A DNA stretch of 64,000 bases from Herbiconiux solani NBRC 106740 (lineage in GTDB: Bacteria > Actinomycetota > Actinomycetes > Actinomycetales > Microbacteriaceae): NCBI RefSeq assembly GCF_001571005.1, contig NZ_BCST01000008.1:119647-183646 (forward strand), in the 5' to 3' direction. The notes under the pieces are model-generated. The model worked only from the letters and a program-made list of their open reading frames with translations. It made no database searches and was not told where the DNA came from. How positions within the stretch are numbered: position 1 is the first letter of the stretch; every line of letters begins with the position of its first letter. Of the stretch, positions 25,817 to 34,166 are shown piece after piece. The position numbers and the translations under genes are program-made.

Positions 25817-26542
25817 ATGGCCACAGTGATCCTCGTCCGGCACGGACGCACCACGGCGAACGCGTCGGGCGTGCTGGCCGGTCGCACGGCGGGGGTCGAG
25901 CTCGACACCCTCGGCCGCGAGCAGGCGGCACGTACGGCCGCGCGGCTCGCGGTGCTGCCGCTGGCCGCGGTCGTCACGAGCCCGCTCGAGCGGTGCCGGC
26001 AGACGGCCCGCATCGTCCTCGACGACGCCGGCGTGCATCCGGATGCGCCCGAGTTCATCGAGGAGGCGATCACCGAGTGCGACTACGGCGACTGGCAGGG
26101 CCGGAAGCTCGCCGAACTCGCCAAGGAGCCGCTCTGGTCGGTCGTGCAGACCCAGCCCTCGGCCGCCGTCTTCCCGGGCGGGGAGTCGCTGCAGGCCATG
26201 CAGGCGCGCTCGGTCGCCGCGATCCGGCGACTGGATGCCGCGTTCGAGGCCGAGCACGGCCCCTCCTCCGTCTGGGTCGCCGTCAGCCACGGCGACATCA
26301 TCAAGTCGATCCTCGCCGACGCGCTCGGGATGCACCTCGACCTGTTCCAGCGGATCGACGTGAGCCCCGCATCCGTGTCCATCGTGCGCTACGGAGCCGG
26401 ACGGCCCGTCGTGCACGCCACCAACACCGACTCGGGCGACCTGTCCTGGCTGCGGGCACCCGCCCCCGGCCCGGACGCGACGGTCGGCGGCGGGGCCGGA
26501 CCTGGGTCCTCCCCCGATGCGGGCCCGGCGGACCGACCATAA
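25817..26542 (+). CDS. histidine phosphatase, MSMEG_4193 family (putative phosphomutase)
   Basis: A 241-residue phosphoglycerate-mutase-like enzyme. The catalytic motif VILVRHGRTTANASG lies at the start; SPLERCRQTA, CDYGDWQGRKL, FPGGESLQAMQAR and AVSHGDIIKSILADALG follow. A Pro/Gly-rich tail ends the protein. The family is always found with DUF3090 and SCO1664 proteins in Actinobacteria, and here the DUF3090 gene starts 9 bp downstream. The true substrate is not known. A ribosome site cannot be seen clearly, and the ATG is kept on the strength of the motif position. Confidence 0.87.
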   Translation: MATVILVRHGRTTANASGVLAGRTAGVELDTLGREQAARTAARLAVLPLAAVVTSPLERCRQTARIVLDDAGVHPDAPEFIEEAITECDYGDWQGRKLAELAKEPLWSVVQTQPSAAVFPGGESLQAMQARSVAAIRRLDAAFEAEHGPSSVWVAVSHGDIIKSILADALGMHLDLFQRIDVSPASVSIVRYGAGRPVVHATNTDSGDLSWLRAPAPGPDATVGGGAGPGSSPDAGPADRP

Positions 26543-26551
26543 AGTAGCGGT

Positions 26552-27112
26552 ATGCCCACAATCCTCCACGAGTTCACCTGGCCGGACCGGGTCGTCGTCG
26601 GCACGGTCGGCCCTCCGGGCTCCCGCACGTTCTACCTGCAGGTGCGCACGCGCTCCCAGGTGGTCAGCGTCTCGCTCGAGAAGGAGCAGTCGGCCGTGCT
26701 CGCCGAGAAGATCGACGAGATCCTCGACGAGCTGATGGTCTCCGACGGCAACACCCACAGCGTCCCCGCGACGACCCCGGTCGAGCTCGTCGACAACGAC
26801 CCGCTCGACCAGCCCGTCGACGAGCAGTTCCGCACCGGCGTGATGAGCCTGGGCTGGGATCCGTCGACCGCGCAGGTGGTGATCGAGGCCTACCCCTACG
26901 CCGAGACCGACGAGAACGAGTTCGGGGCCGATCTCGACCCTGAGGAGATCGAGCCGGCCGAGGTGCTGCTGGTCAGGATGCCGGTCGGCACGGCTCGCGC
27001 GTTCGCCAAGCGCACCCGCGAGATCGTCGGCGCGGGCCGACCGCTCTGCCCGCTCTGCGGAGAGCCGATCGATCCCGAAGGCCACATCTGCGCCCTCCCC
27101 GGCGACCTCTGA
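26552..27112 (+). CDS. DUF3090 domain-containing protein
   Basis: A 186-residue protein of an actinobacteria-specific family of unknown function. It has a beta-rich N-terminus (LHEFTWPDRVVVGTVGPPGS), and ends with a zinc-ribbon-like pair of Cys motifs, CPLCGEPIDPEGHIC (about residues 167-181). The stop codon overlaps the next start (TGATG), so the SCO1664 protein is translated from the same ribosomes. Its invariable link with the phosphomutase and the kinase-like SCO1664 protein suggests the three act in one pathway. Confidence 0.9.
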   Translation: MPTILHEFTWPDRVVVGTVGPPGSRTFYLQVRTRSQVVSVSLEKEQSAVLAEKIDEILDELMVSDGNTHSVPATTPVELVDNDPLDQPVDEQFRTGVMSLGWDPSTAQVVIEAYPYAETDENEFGADLDPEEIEPAEVLLVRMPVGTARAFAKRTREIVGAGRPLCPLCGEPIDPEGHICALPGDL

Positions 27113-27903
27113 TGGCCGCGGGCCCGGACAGCGACCTCGAGCAGGGTGACCTCCAGCGGGGGGACCTCGAGATCCTGGGCCGGATCCGCACCGCGTCCAA
27201 CGCCACCTTCCTGGCCCGGATCGGCGAGGTCGAGGTGGTCTACAAGCCGATCTCGGGCGAGAAGCCGCTCTGGGACTTCCCGGACGGAGACCTGGCGCAC
27301 CGCGAGGTCGCCGCGCGATTGGTCTCGGAGGCCCTGGGCTGGGACGTGGTGCCCGAGACCTGGCTCCGCGACGGGCCGCTCGGCGCCGGGATGGTGCAGC
27401 GCTGGCAGGACGTCGACCCCGAGCAGGAGGCGGTCGACCTGGTGCCCGTCGACGCGGTGCCGGATGCGGGCTGGCGGCTCGTCTTCGACGGCCACGACGA
27501 CCACGACCGGCCGGTCGCCCTCATCCATGAGGACACCCCGGTGCTCCGCCGGATGGCGGTCTTCGACGTGGTCACGAACAACGCCGACCGCAAGGGCGGG
27601 CACGTGCTCGCGATGCCCGGCGGCCACCGCTACGGCGTCGACCACGGCCTCACCTTCCACGTCGAGCCGAAGCTCCGCACCGTGCTCTGGGGCTGGCTCG
27701 GCGACCCGCTCGACGACGACGAGCTCGCCGGGTTGGCACGACTGCAGGCCGCCCTCTCGGACGGCCTCGCCGACGAACTGACCGGCTACCTCACCGACGA
27801 GGAGATCGGGATGCTCGTGGAGCGCTGCAAGCGGCTCGCCGCGGCCGCCCGCTTCCCCTCGCCTCAGGGCCAGATGCCCGCGGTGCCCTGGCCGTTGTTC
27901 TGA
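27112..27903 (+). CDS. SCO1664 family protein (PI3/4-kinase-like fold)
   Basis: A 263-residue protein with distant likeness to phosphatidylinositol 3-/4-kinases. A P-loop-like start is FLARIGEVEVVYKPISGEKPLWDFPDG (about residues 23-49, with the conserved Lys). A kinase-type catalytic loop is seen in VVTNNADRKGGHVLA and a metal-binding part in YGVDHGLTFHVEPKLRTVLWGW. The substrate is unknown. It forms a trio with the two genes before it. The 3' end overlaps the convergent VWA gene by 40 bp. Confidence 0.87.
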   Translation: MAAGPDSDLEQGDLQRGDLEILGRIRTASNATFLARIGEVEVVYKPISGEKPLWDFPDGDLAHREVAARLVSEALGWDVVPETWLRDGPLGAGMVQRWQDVDPEQEAVDLVPVDAVPDAGWRLVFDGHDDHDRPVALIHEDTPVLRRMAVFDVVTNNADRKGGHVLAMPGGHRYGVDHGLTFHVEPKLRTVLWGWLGDPLDDDELAGLARLQAALSDGLADELTGYLTDEEIGMLVERCKRLAAAARFPSPQGQMPAVPWPLF

Positions 27904-29891
27904 CCCGGTCGCGATGACCGCAGGTAGGAGTCGACCACGGCGGCGCTGAGGTCGTCAGCCTCGGGGGCGACGACCGAGCCGCCCACCCGCCTGGCCATCG
28001 AGTCGATGAAACGGGCGAGCCCGGGATCCTCGCCGAGCCGGAAGAACGTGGTCTTCGCGCCGAGCCGCATCGAGTTCTCGAGCTCGCGCACCGCGTACGC
28101 GATCGTCAGCGGCGCCGGCGGGTAGTCGAAGTAGACCTCCCCGTCGGGCTCGAGGTGCGAGGTCGGCTCGCCGTCGGTGACGATCAGCAGCACGGGCTGA
28201 GCGTTCGGATGCTTGCGGAAGTGGCGGTTCGCCAGCAGCAGCGCGTGGTGCAGATTCGTGCCCTTGTCCCACTTCGCCTCGAGGCCGACGAGGTGCTCGA
28301 TCTCCATCACCTCGGCCGAGCGGCCGAAGCCGATCAGCTGCAGGTCGTCGCCACGGAACCGGCTGGTGATCAGCGTGTGCAGCGCGAGTGCGGTGCGCTT
28401 CATCGGCACCCAGCGGCCGTCCATCGCCATCGAGAACGAGGTGTCGACCAGCAGCGCCACGCAGGCCTGGGTGCGGGCCTCGGTCTCCTGCACCTCGACG
28501 TCGCCGATCTCGATCCGCACCCCGGGGCCGGTGCGCTCGGCCGACTCGCCGGCCGTGCGGGTGATCGCGTTCGTGATCGTGCGCGTGACCTCCCACGGCT
28601 CGGTGTCGCCGAAGGCCCACTCGCGGGTCGCGCCGGAGCGCTCGCCCGCGGCGCCCGCCTGCCGCACGTCGCGGTTGCCCTGCCGGCCCGAGAGCGACTC
28701 GGCGACATCCCGGAGCAGAGCCTTGCCGAGCTGGCGCATCGCCTTGGGGGTCAGCTTGAGCTGGCCGTCGACGCCGCGGCGCACGGTGCCGGAGTCGCGG
28801 AGCGCCTTCTCCAGGCGCTGCAGCGTCTGGGCATCCACCACCGCGTCGTCGCCGAGCTGGCGGGAGAGCCGGTCGAGGTCGAGATCGTCGAGCCGCGAGC
28901 CGGGGTACGACTGCGACAGCTGCTCGGCGAGCTGGTCGAGGTCGGCGAGATCCTGGAAGACGCCGGTGCCGTCGCCGAGACCGAGGCCCTCGTCGCCGTC
29001 CATCCGCTCGGCGCCACCCCAGTCCTCGCCCGGGCGGAGCGAGCGCAGGGCGCCGTCGAGCTCGGCCAGCTGCTCCATCAGCTCGGGCGACCCGAAGGCC
29101 TGCTGGGCGAGGGCGTCGAGCTCGGCGCGCTGCTCGGGGCTCATCGAGTTGCGCATCCGCTGCGCCGCTGCCGCCCGGGCCGCGAGGGCGTCGAGCAGCT
29201 CGTCGATGTCCTGCGGATCCTCGGGGAAGTAGTCGCCGTGCTCGGCCATGAACTGCTCGAACTGCTCGGGGGTGTCCTCGCCGCGCTTATGGGCGTCGAG
29301 CAGCGTGTTCAGGTCGGCGAGCATCTGGGCGATCGCCGCCCGGTCGTCGTCGGTGGCGTTCTCGAGGGCCGACTTCATGCCGGCGAAGCGCTGGTCGAGC
29401 ATCTCGCGGCCGAGCAAGTCTTTGATCTTGTCGTAGTCCTCCTTGGCCTCCCGGCTCTTCCAGGAGTAGCCGGCCAGCTCGCTGACGGCGGCGGCGGGAG
29501 ACGCGGGGAGGTTGGCGAGCTGCAGTTCGGCGAGCGCACGGTCGCCTTCGTCGAGCTCGACGTCGCGGGCCAGCTGCTTGCGCTCAGCGAGCACGGCCTT
29601 CTCCAGCAGCTCCCGGATCTCCTGGAGCGTGCCGTCGAGGTTGTGCTCCCGCGTCAGGTCGCGGCGGCGCTCCGCCACCCGGCGGGCGAGGTCGTCCAAG
29701 CCCGAGTGCTCGCGGCCGCCGCGGCGGAGGAACTCGCGGAGCGCCTGCTCGGGCGAGTACCCCGCCATCACCTCCTCGCCGATCGCGTCGAGCGCCTCGG
29801 CCAGGTCGACCGGGGGCGCGAGCGGGTCGGGCCCGTCGACGTACTTGCCGTACCGGGCGTCGCGGGTCAGCCGCCGGTTCGCTCTCGCCAT
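27864..29891 (-). CDS. VWA domain-containing protein (partner of a MoxR-like AAA)
   Basis: A 675-residue soluble protein. The N-terminal two-thirds are long charged helices with Asp/Glu/Ala-rich stretches. The C-terminal von Willebrand A domain carries a MIDAS site, ALLVDTSFSMAMDGRW (DxSxS), plus TDGEPTSH. In such pairs the AAA ATPase remodels or loads a target bound by the VWA protein; the target here is unknown. The AAA gene lies 11 bp upstream on the same strand. The 3' end runs 40 bp into the SCO1664 gene. Confidence 0.87.
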   Translation of the reverse strand: MARANRRLTRDARYGKYVDGPDPLAPPVDLAEALDAIGEEVMAGYSPEQALREFLRRGGREHSGLDDLARRVAERRRDLTREHNLDGTLQEIRELLEKAVLAERKQLARDVELDEGDRALAELQLANLPASPAAAVSELAGYSWKSREAKEDYDKIKDLLGREMLDQRFAGMKSALENATDDDRAAIAQMLADLNTLLDAHKRGEDTPEQFEQFMAEHGDYFPEDPQDIDELLDALAARAAAAQRMRNSMSPEQRAELDALAQQAFGSPELMEQLAELDGALRSLRPGEDWGGAERMDGDEGLGLGDGTGVFQDLADLDQLAEQLSQSYPGSRLDDLDLDRLSRQLGDDAVVDAQTLQRLEKALRDSGTVRRGVDGQLKLTPKAMRQLGKALLRDVAESLSGRQGNRDVRQAGAAGERSGATREWAFGDTEPWEVTRTITNAITRTAGESAERTGPGVRIEIGDVEVQETEARTQACVALLVDTSFSMAMDGRWVPMKRTALALHTLITSRFRGDDLQLIGFGRSAEVMEIEHLVGLEAKWDKGTNLHHALLLANRHFRKHPNAQPVLLIVTDGEPTSHLEPDGEVYFDYPPAPLTIAYAVRELENSMRLGAKTTFFRLGEDPGLARFIDSMARRVGGSVVAPEADDLSAAVVDSYLRSSRPGQNNGQGTAGIWP

Positions 29892-29902
29892 GTCCTCGCC
29901 TC

Positions 29903-31288
29903 TCAGCCGTAGATCGTCTCGCCGCCGCCGGTCTCCTTGCTCACCCGGCGGGCGAGGTAGAGACCTTCGAGGGCGAGTTCGATGGCGCCGGCCCGTTCGC
30001 CGTCGTTCGTCGCGCCGAGCCGGGCGCAGATCTCGTCGTAGAGCTCGGACTCGCCGAGCGACGGGAGCCCGGCCAGGAAGTCGCGGGCCGCGACCTGCTC
30101 ACCGGTCGTGACCAGGGCGCCGCTCTCGAGCGCTTCGACGAGGAGGGAGAAGTCGACGCCGCGGAAGTGGGCGCGCACGGCCTCGGCCGTCGCGGTGCGG
30201 AGCAGGTGGTCGAGGATCTCGTCCTCCCGCCCCTCCTCCCCCGACTCGAACTCGATCTTGCCGCCGAGCACGTCGACGGCGGTCTCGAGGTCGACGGGCC
30301 GGGCCACGGCCTCGGCCTCGCCCTGCCGGGTCGCGCGGTGGATGGCGGCGGCCGCGATCGTCTCGGCCCCCGCGATCGCGAACCGGGCGCTGACGCCGCT
30401 GCGCTGGTCGACGGCCGGGGAGTCGCGGAGCGCGCGGGTGAAGCGGGCGAGGATCTCGACCAGGTGGTCGGGCACCTCGGCCACGAGCTCGGCCTCCTGA
30501 CGGATGACCGCGATCTCGTCGGCCAGCTCGGTCGGGTAGTGGGTGCGGATCTCGGCGCCGAACCTGTCCTTCAGCGGCGTGATGATCCGGCCACGGTTCG
30601 TGTAGTCCTCGGGGTTGGCGCTCGCGACCACGAGCACGTCCAGCGGCAGTCGCAGCACGTAGCCGCGGATCTGGATGTCGCGCTCCTCCATCACGTTGAG
30701 CATCGCGACCTGGATGCGCTCGGCCAGGTCGGGGAGCTCGTTGATCGCGACGATCCCACGGTGGCTCCGCGGGATCAGGCCGAAGTGGATGGTCTCGAGG
30801 TCGCCCAGGCTCCGCCCCTCGGCCACCTTCATCGGGTCGACGTCGCCGATCAGGTCGGCGACGCTCGTGTCCGGCGTCGCGAGCTTCTCGACGTAGCGCT
30901 CGTCTCGGTGCCGCCAGGCGATCGGGAGGTTCTCGCCCAGGGTCTCGGCCAGGCGCCGGCTCTGGCTGGTGATCGGCTCGTAGGGGTGCTCGCCGAGCTC
31001 GGAGCCGGCGATCACCGGCGTCCACTCGTCGAGGAGGCCCGGCAGGGTGCGGAGCAGCCGGGTCTTGCCCTGGCCGCGCTCGCCGAGAAGCACGATGTCG
31101 TGCCCGGCGATGAGCGCGCGCTCGAGCTGAGGGATGACGGTGGCCTCGAAGCCGTGCAGGCCCGGCCACGGGTCGCGCCCCTCGCGCAGGGCGTCGAGCA
31201 GGTTGTCTCTGATCTCGGCGCGCAGGGTCTTCTGCGTGTGCCCGGAGGCCCGGAGCTCGCCGACGGTGGATGCGGTAGGTCGATTCAC
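29903..31288 (-). CDS. MoxR/ChlI-like AAA ATPase
   Basis: A 461-residue AAA+ ATPase of the magnesium-chelatase/MoxR type. Walker A is LLGERGQGKTRLL (about residues 68-80), Walker B is GIVAINELPDL (NE in place of DE). The sensor region is VVASANPEDYTNRGRIITPLK. A helical C-terminal lid follows. It works with the VWA protein encoded 11 bp downstream. The GTG at 31288 gives a normal N-terminus; further upstream the frame stays open through the divergent promoter region but with unlikely codon usage. A perfect palindrome lies about 55 bp upstream. Confidence 0.85.
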   Translation of the reverse strand: MNRPTASTVGELRASGHTQKTLRAEIRDNLLDALREGRDPWPGLHGFEATVIPQLERALIAGHDIVLLGERGQGKTRLLRTLPGLLDEWTPVIAGSELGEHPYEPITSQSRRLAETLGENLPIAWRHRDERYVEKLATPDTSVADLIGDVDPMKVAEGRSLGDLETIHFGLIPRSHRGIVAINELPDLAERIQVAMLNVMEERDIQIRGYVLRLPLDVLVVASANPEDYTNRGRIITPLKDRFGAEIRTHYPTELADEIAVIRQEAELVAEVPDHLVEILARFTRALRDSPAVDQRSGVSARFAIAGAETIAAAAIHRATRQGEAEAVARPVDLETAVDVLGGKIEFESGEEGREDEILDHLLRTATAEAVRAHFRGVDFSLLVEALESGALVTTGEQVAARDFLAGLPSLGESELYDEICARLGATNDGERAGAIELALEGLYLARRVSKETGGGETIYG

Positions 31289-31342
31289 CCGGCCACCGTA
31301 ACCCCAGTTCGGCACCCCGCGGTCACGATCCCGAGAAGTTGG

Positions 31343-31360
31343 GGAAACCGTTCGGTTTCC
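31343..31360. promoter_or_regulatory. palindrome in the AAA / hydrolase divergent promoter region
   Basis: GGAAACCG-TT-CGGTTTCC is an exact 8-2-8 inverted repeat, in the middle of the 186-bp gap between divergent genes. It looks like a repressor binding site. No regulator gene is adjacent. Confidence 0.5.
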
Positions 31361-31474
31361 ACAGCCCCCGCGTGCACCCGACCTCGGCGGTGCCGCGCAG
31401 GGGAAGCCGCCGTTCTGCTGACATTCTGTCGCGCCGGACGAGCCGATCGGGGCGATCCGGACGATGCTGGAAGG

Positions 31475-32224
31475 ATGACCGAGATCGACCGGCCCACCTC
31501 CGTGATCGTCCCCGGGATCGGGATGTCGCACCGGTACAGCTATCGGTTCACCCGTGCCCTCGCGGCCCACGGGCCGGTGCTCGCGCTCGACCTCAGCGGC
31601 TTCGCGGGCTTCCCCCTCTCTGCGCTCGCCGAGCAGCGGATGCGGGAGGGCGAGCTCCCCCCGATGTCCGTGCCGGACTACGCCGCCGAGGTGATCGCGT
31701 CGATCGAGAGCCGGCTGCGACCGCCGGAGGCCGGGGCCCCGCTCGGTCCCGTCGTGCTGATCGGGCACTCGATGGGCACGCAGATCGCCGCCGAGGTCGC
31801 GCGGCTCCGACCCGAGCTCGTCGACCGGCTCGTCCTCGTCGCGCCCGTCGTCGACCCGCGCCGCCGCACCGCCCGGCAGCAGGGAGCCGACCTGGTCAAG
31901 GACTTCCCGCGGGAGAAGCCGGGCGGCGCCGCCATCAACATGGCCGACTACCTGCGCACCGGGCAGAGGTACTTCGCCGCCGAGCTCGAGGCGATGCTCG
32001 CGTACCGGATCGACGAGGCGGTGCGGAGCATCCATTGCCCCGTTCTCGTCGTGCGGGGCGCGCGCGACCCGGTGGCGAGCCGGGAGTGGTGCGTCGAGCT
32101 CGCGGAAACGGCGCCGAACGGACGGTTCGTCGAAATACCCGGTGGCGCCCACATCGTGCAGCACGCCCGGGCCGATGCACTGGCCGACGAGGTCGCCGCG
32201 TTCCACAGGATCGGCGTGCGATGA
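31475..32224 (+). CDS. alpha/beta hydrolase
   Basis: A 249-residue alpha/beta-hydrolase. The nucleophile elbow is VVLIGHSMGTQIAAEVA (Ser of GHSMG, about residue 98). The acid is likely D in RGARDPVAS (about 205) and the His in GGAHIVQHA (about 227). The oxyanion strand is VIVPGIGMSHRYSYRF. The substrate is unknown; esterase or lipase are possible. The stop codon overlaps the next start (ATGA), so two hydrolases are made together. Confidence 0.83.
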   Translation: MTEIDRPTSVIVPGIGMSHRYSYRFTRALAAHGPVLALDLSGFAGFPLSALAEQRMREGELPPMSVPDYAAEVIASIESRLRPPEAGAPLGPVVLIGHSMGTQIAAEVARLRPELVDRLVLVAPVVDPRRRTARQQGADLVKDFPREKPGGAAINMADYLRTGQRYFAAELEAMLAYRIDEAVRSIHCPVLVVRGARDPVASREWCVELAETAPNGRFVEIPGGAHIVQHARADALADEVAAFHRIGVR

Positions 32225-32913
32225 ACTCCCCCTGGCCCGACCGCGCCCGCTGGCTCGGCGAGGACTACCTGGCCGCCGTCCGCCTCCAGCTCGGAGGGAT
32301 GGGTTCGCGGATCGACCCGCGGCGATACCGCACCGGCACGAAGCGGCCCTGCGTCGTCATCCCGGGCGTCTACGAGACCTGGCACTTCATGCGCGAGATC
32401 GTCGAGCACCTGCACGAGGCGGGTCATCCCGTCTTCGTGATCACCGACCTCCGGCACAACCGCCGACCGGTGATCGACACGGCCGAGCTCGTCGCCCGAT
32501 TCATCGACGAGAACGGGCTCGACGACGTCTTCGTGGCTGCGCACAGCAAGGGCGGGCTGATCGGCAAGTACGCGATGATGAAGCTCGATCCCTCGCAGAA
32601 GCTCGTGCGGATGGTGGCGGTCGCCACCCCGTTCTCGGGCAGCCGCTACGCCGAGTGGGCGCCGAACCGCACCCTGAGGGCGTTCCGGGCGAGCGACCCG
32701 GTGACCACCCTGCTGGCGGCGGAGGATCTGGTGAACCAGCGGATCACCTCGATCTTCGGGCAGTTCGACCCGATGATCCCGGAGAGCAGCGTGCTGCCCG
32801 GGGCGAACAACATCGAGCTGCCAACCGGGGGGCACTTCCAGGTGCTGCGGCACCCGACGACGCTGGCGACGGTACTCGCCGAGGCCGCCGCGCCGCGGGA
32901 GGCCGTGCGCTGA
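32221..32913 (+). CDS. second alpha/beta hydrolase (lipase-like)
   Basis: A 230-residue alpha/beta-hydrolase related to triacylglycerol lipases. VVIPGVYETWHFMREIVEHL is the first strand; the nucleophile is in FVAAHSKGGLIGKY (AHSKGG, about residue 109); FGQFDPMIPESSVLPGA and LPTGGHFQVLRH supply the Asp and His. It overlaps the gene before it by 4 bp. The pairing of two hydrolases with different elbows suggests a stepwise action on one lipid-like compound, but this is a guess. Confidence 0.82.
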   Translation: MNSPWPDRARWLGEDYLAAVRLQLGGMGSRIDPRRYRTGTKRPCVVIPGVYETWHFMREIVEHLHEAGHPVFVITDLRHNRRPVIDTAELVARFIDENGLDDVFVAAHSKGGLIGKYAMMKLDPSQKLVRMVAVATPFSGSRYAEWAPNRTLRAFRASDPVTTLLAAEDLVNQRITSIFGQFDPMIPESSVLPGANNIELPTGGHFQVLRHPTTLATVLAEAAAPREAVR

Positions 32914-32939
32914 CGCCGCCTTCGGGGCAGGGTGGGAGC

Positions 32940-33164
32940 ATGGTGAGCGACGACGACAAGGCGCAGCTGGGCAAGCGGATGAACGGCGAGCAGGATCCCC
33001 GGGATCCGGATGGCCTGCTGACCCTGGATGACCTCTCGGAGGAGGAGCGCACCGGAGGCGACGACGCCCGCGGCAAGCCCCGCGCCCCCGGCTCCCACGA
33101 ACCCCCGCACGAGGCCATCCCGCGCGACCAGACGCCAAGCAGCCACCGGGGCACGCCCGAGTAG
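32940..33164 (+). CDS. small acidic hydrophilic protein (74 aa)
   Basis: A short, likely disordered protein with many Asp, Glu, Arg and Pro and no hydrophobic core: it starts MVSDDDKAQLGKRMNGEQDP. A GGTGGGAG ribosome site precedes the ATG. It lies 26 bp after the second hydrolase gene and 11 bp before the membrane-protein gene, all on one strand, so the four form a probable operon. I do not recognise the family. It could be a chance frame, but the start context argues for a real gene. Confidence 0.55.
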   Translation: MVSDDDKAQLGKRMNGEQDPRDPDGLLTLDDLSEEERTGGDDARGKPRAPGSHEPPHEAIPRDQTPSSHRGTPE

Positions 33165-33175
33165 AGGATGCCGCG

Positions 33176-33661
33176 ATGCCCCGCCGCCCGCACACCGGTG
33201 CGCTGGTGCTCGTGCTGGCCCTCGACCTGGCCGGCGTCGCGGCTATCACCGCAGTGGCTTCCCGTGACGCGGCATTGGTACCACCGTCGGGCGCGGCACC
33301 TGGCTCGGGTGCAGCTCCTGCCTCGGGCGCGGCACCTGCGCGGGGTGGCGCGGCAGCCGCTCCCGGCGGCCGCCGGAGCCGGGCCGCGCTGGCCGCCGCC
33401 GCATCCGCTGTCGGCTTCCTCACCTGGATCCCGGCGGCGATCGCCATCGGCATCCGGGCCCGCTCACCGCGCTCGCGTCGTGTGGAGGCGCGCGCCCGCC
33501 GTCTCGTCCACCTCGGCTGGACAACGAACACGGCCGGAACGCTCTCCGTCGCCGCTCTGGCCTCCTCGGCCGAGGGGCCCGGGTCGCGTCCGGCCGTGCT
33601 CGCCGGAGCGCTCGCGTTCGGCGGCGCTGCAGCCAGCGCCGCCTACCTCGAGCTGCTCTGA
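33176..33661 (+). CDS. small membrane protein of unknown function (161 aa)
   Basis: About four hydrophobic helices are visible (around residues 8-28, 70-95, 110-130 and 140-160). Between the first two lies a Gly/Ala/Pro/Ser repeat (PSGAAPGSGAAPASGAAPA). No family recognised. It starts 11 bp after the stop of the small acidic protein. The gap of 37 bp to the convergent small heat-shock gene shows nothing of note. Confidence 0.6.
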   Translation: MPRRPHTGALVLVLALDLAGVAAITAVASRDAALVPPSGAAPGSGAAPASGAAPARGGAAAAPGGRRSRAALAAAASAVGFLTWIPAAIAIGIRARSPRSRRVEARARRLVHLGWTTNTAGTLSVAALASSAEGPGSRPAVLAGALAFGGAAASAAYLELL

Positions 33662-33698
33662 GCTACTCCGAACTGCTGCCGAGCGAGTCCCGACGAGG

Positions 33699-34133
33699 TC
33701 AGCTCGTCAACGTCCTCTGCTCGTCGGCTGCGGCCGTGCCCGCGGCCATCGCCGGCGACTCCGAGGCAGCCTGGCTCTGCACCTGGATCTTGCGCGGCTT
33801 CGCCCGCTCGCTGACCGGGATGATCACGCTCAGCACGCCGTTGTCGTAGCTCGCCGAGATCCCCGCCGTGTCGACGCCCTCGCCGATGCTGAACTGCCGC
33901 AGGTACGACCCGGCGGGCCGCTCCTGGGCGAGCCATTTCGCGCCCTCGGCGTTGCCGGCGGTGCGCTGCGCCCGAATGGTGAGCAGCTGGCCGTCGACGT
34001 CGATGTCGACCGATCCCGGGTCGACGCCCGGCAGGTCGGCGTTGAGCACGTACCGGTCGGCGTCGCGGTAGAGGTCGACGGGCATGACGCGGGCGCACTC
34101 CCCTCTCCCGAGTGCCAAGACCCCGAATCTCAC
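33699..34133 (-). CDS. Hsp20/alpha-crystallin small heat-shock protein
   Basis: A 144-residue chaperone that keeps unfolded proteins soluble. The alpha-crystallin core runs from YVLNADLPGVDPGSVDIDVD (about residues 28-47) to GVLSVIIPV, the classic terminal motif (G-x-L-x-x-x-x-P). The N-terminal arm is short and lacks the usual 'FREMDRL' piece. I chose the GTG at 34133 over the one at 34139 because GAGGTGA sits 5 bases upstream of it. A convergent gene lies downstream. Confidence 0.86.
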   Translation of the reverse strand: MRFGVLALGRGECARVMPVDLYRDADRYVLNADLPGVDPGSVDIDVDGQLLTIRAQRTAGNAEGAKWLAQERPAGSYLRQFSIGEGVDTAGISASYDNGVLSVIIPVSERAKPRKIQVQSQAASESPAMAAGTAAADEQRTLTS

Positions 34134-34166
34134 AATCACCTCAGAACGACCGAGGCGCGATCCCCG

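Noticed and set aside
23510..27085. Minus-strand open frame of nearly 1200 codons
   Set aside because: Shadow of the DUF262, phosphomutase and DUF3090 genes, all of which have clear family motifs on the plus strand.
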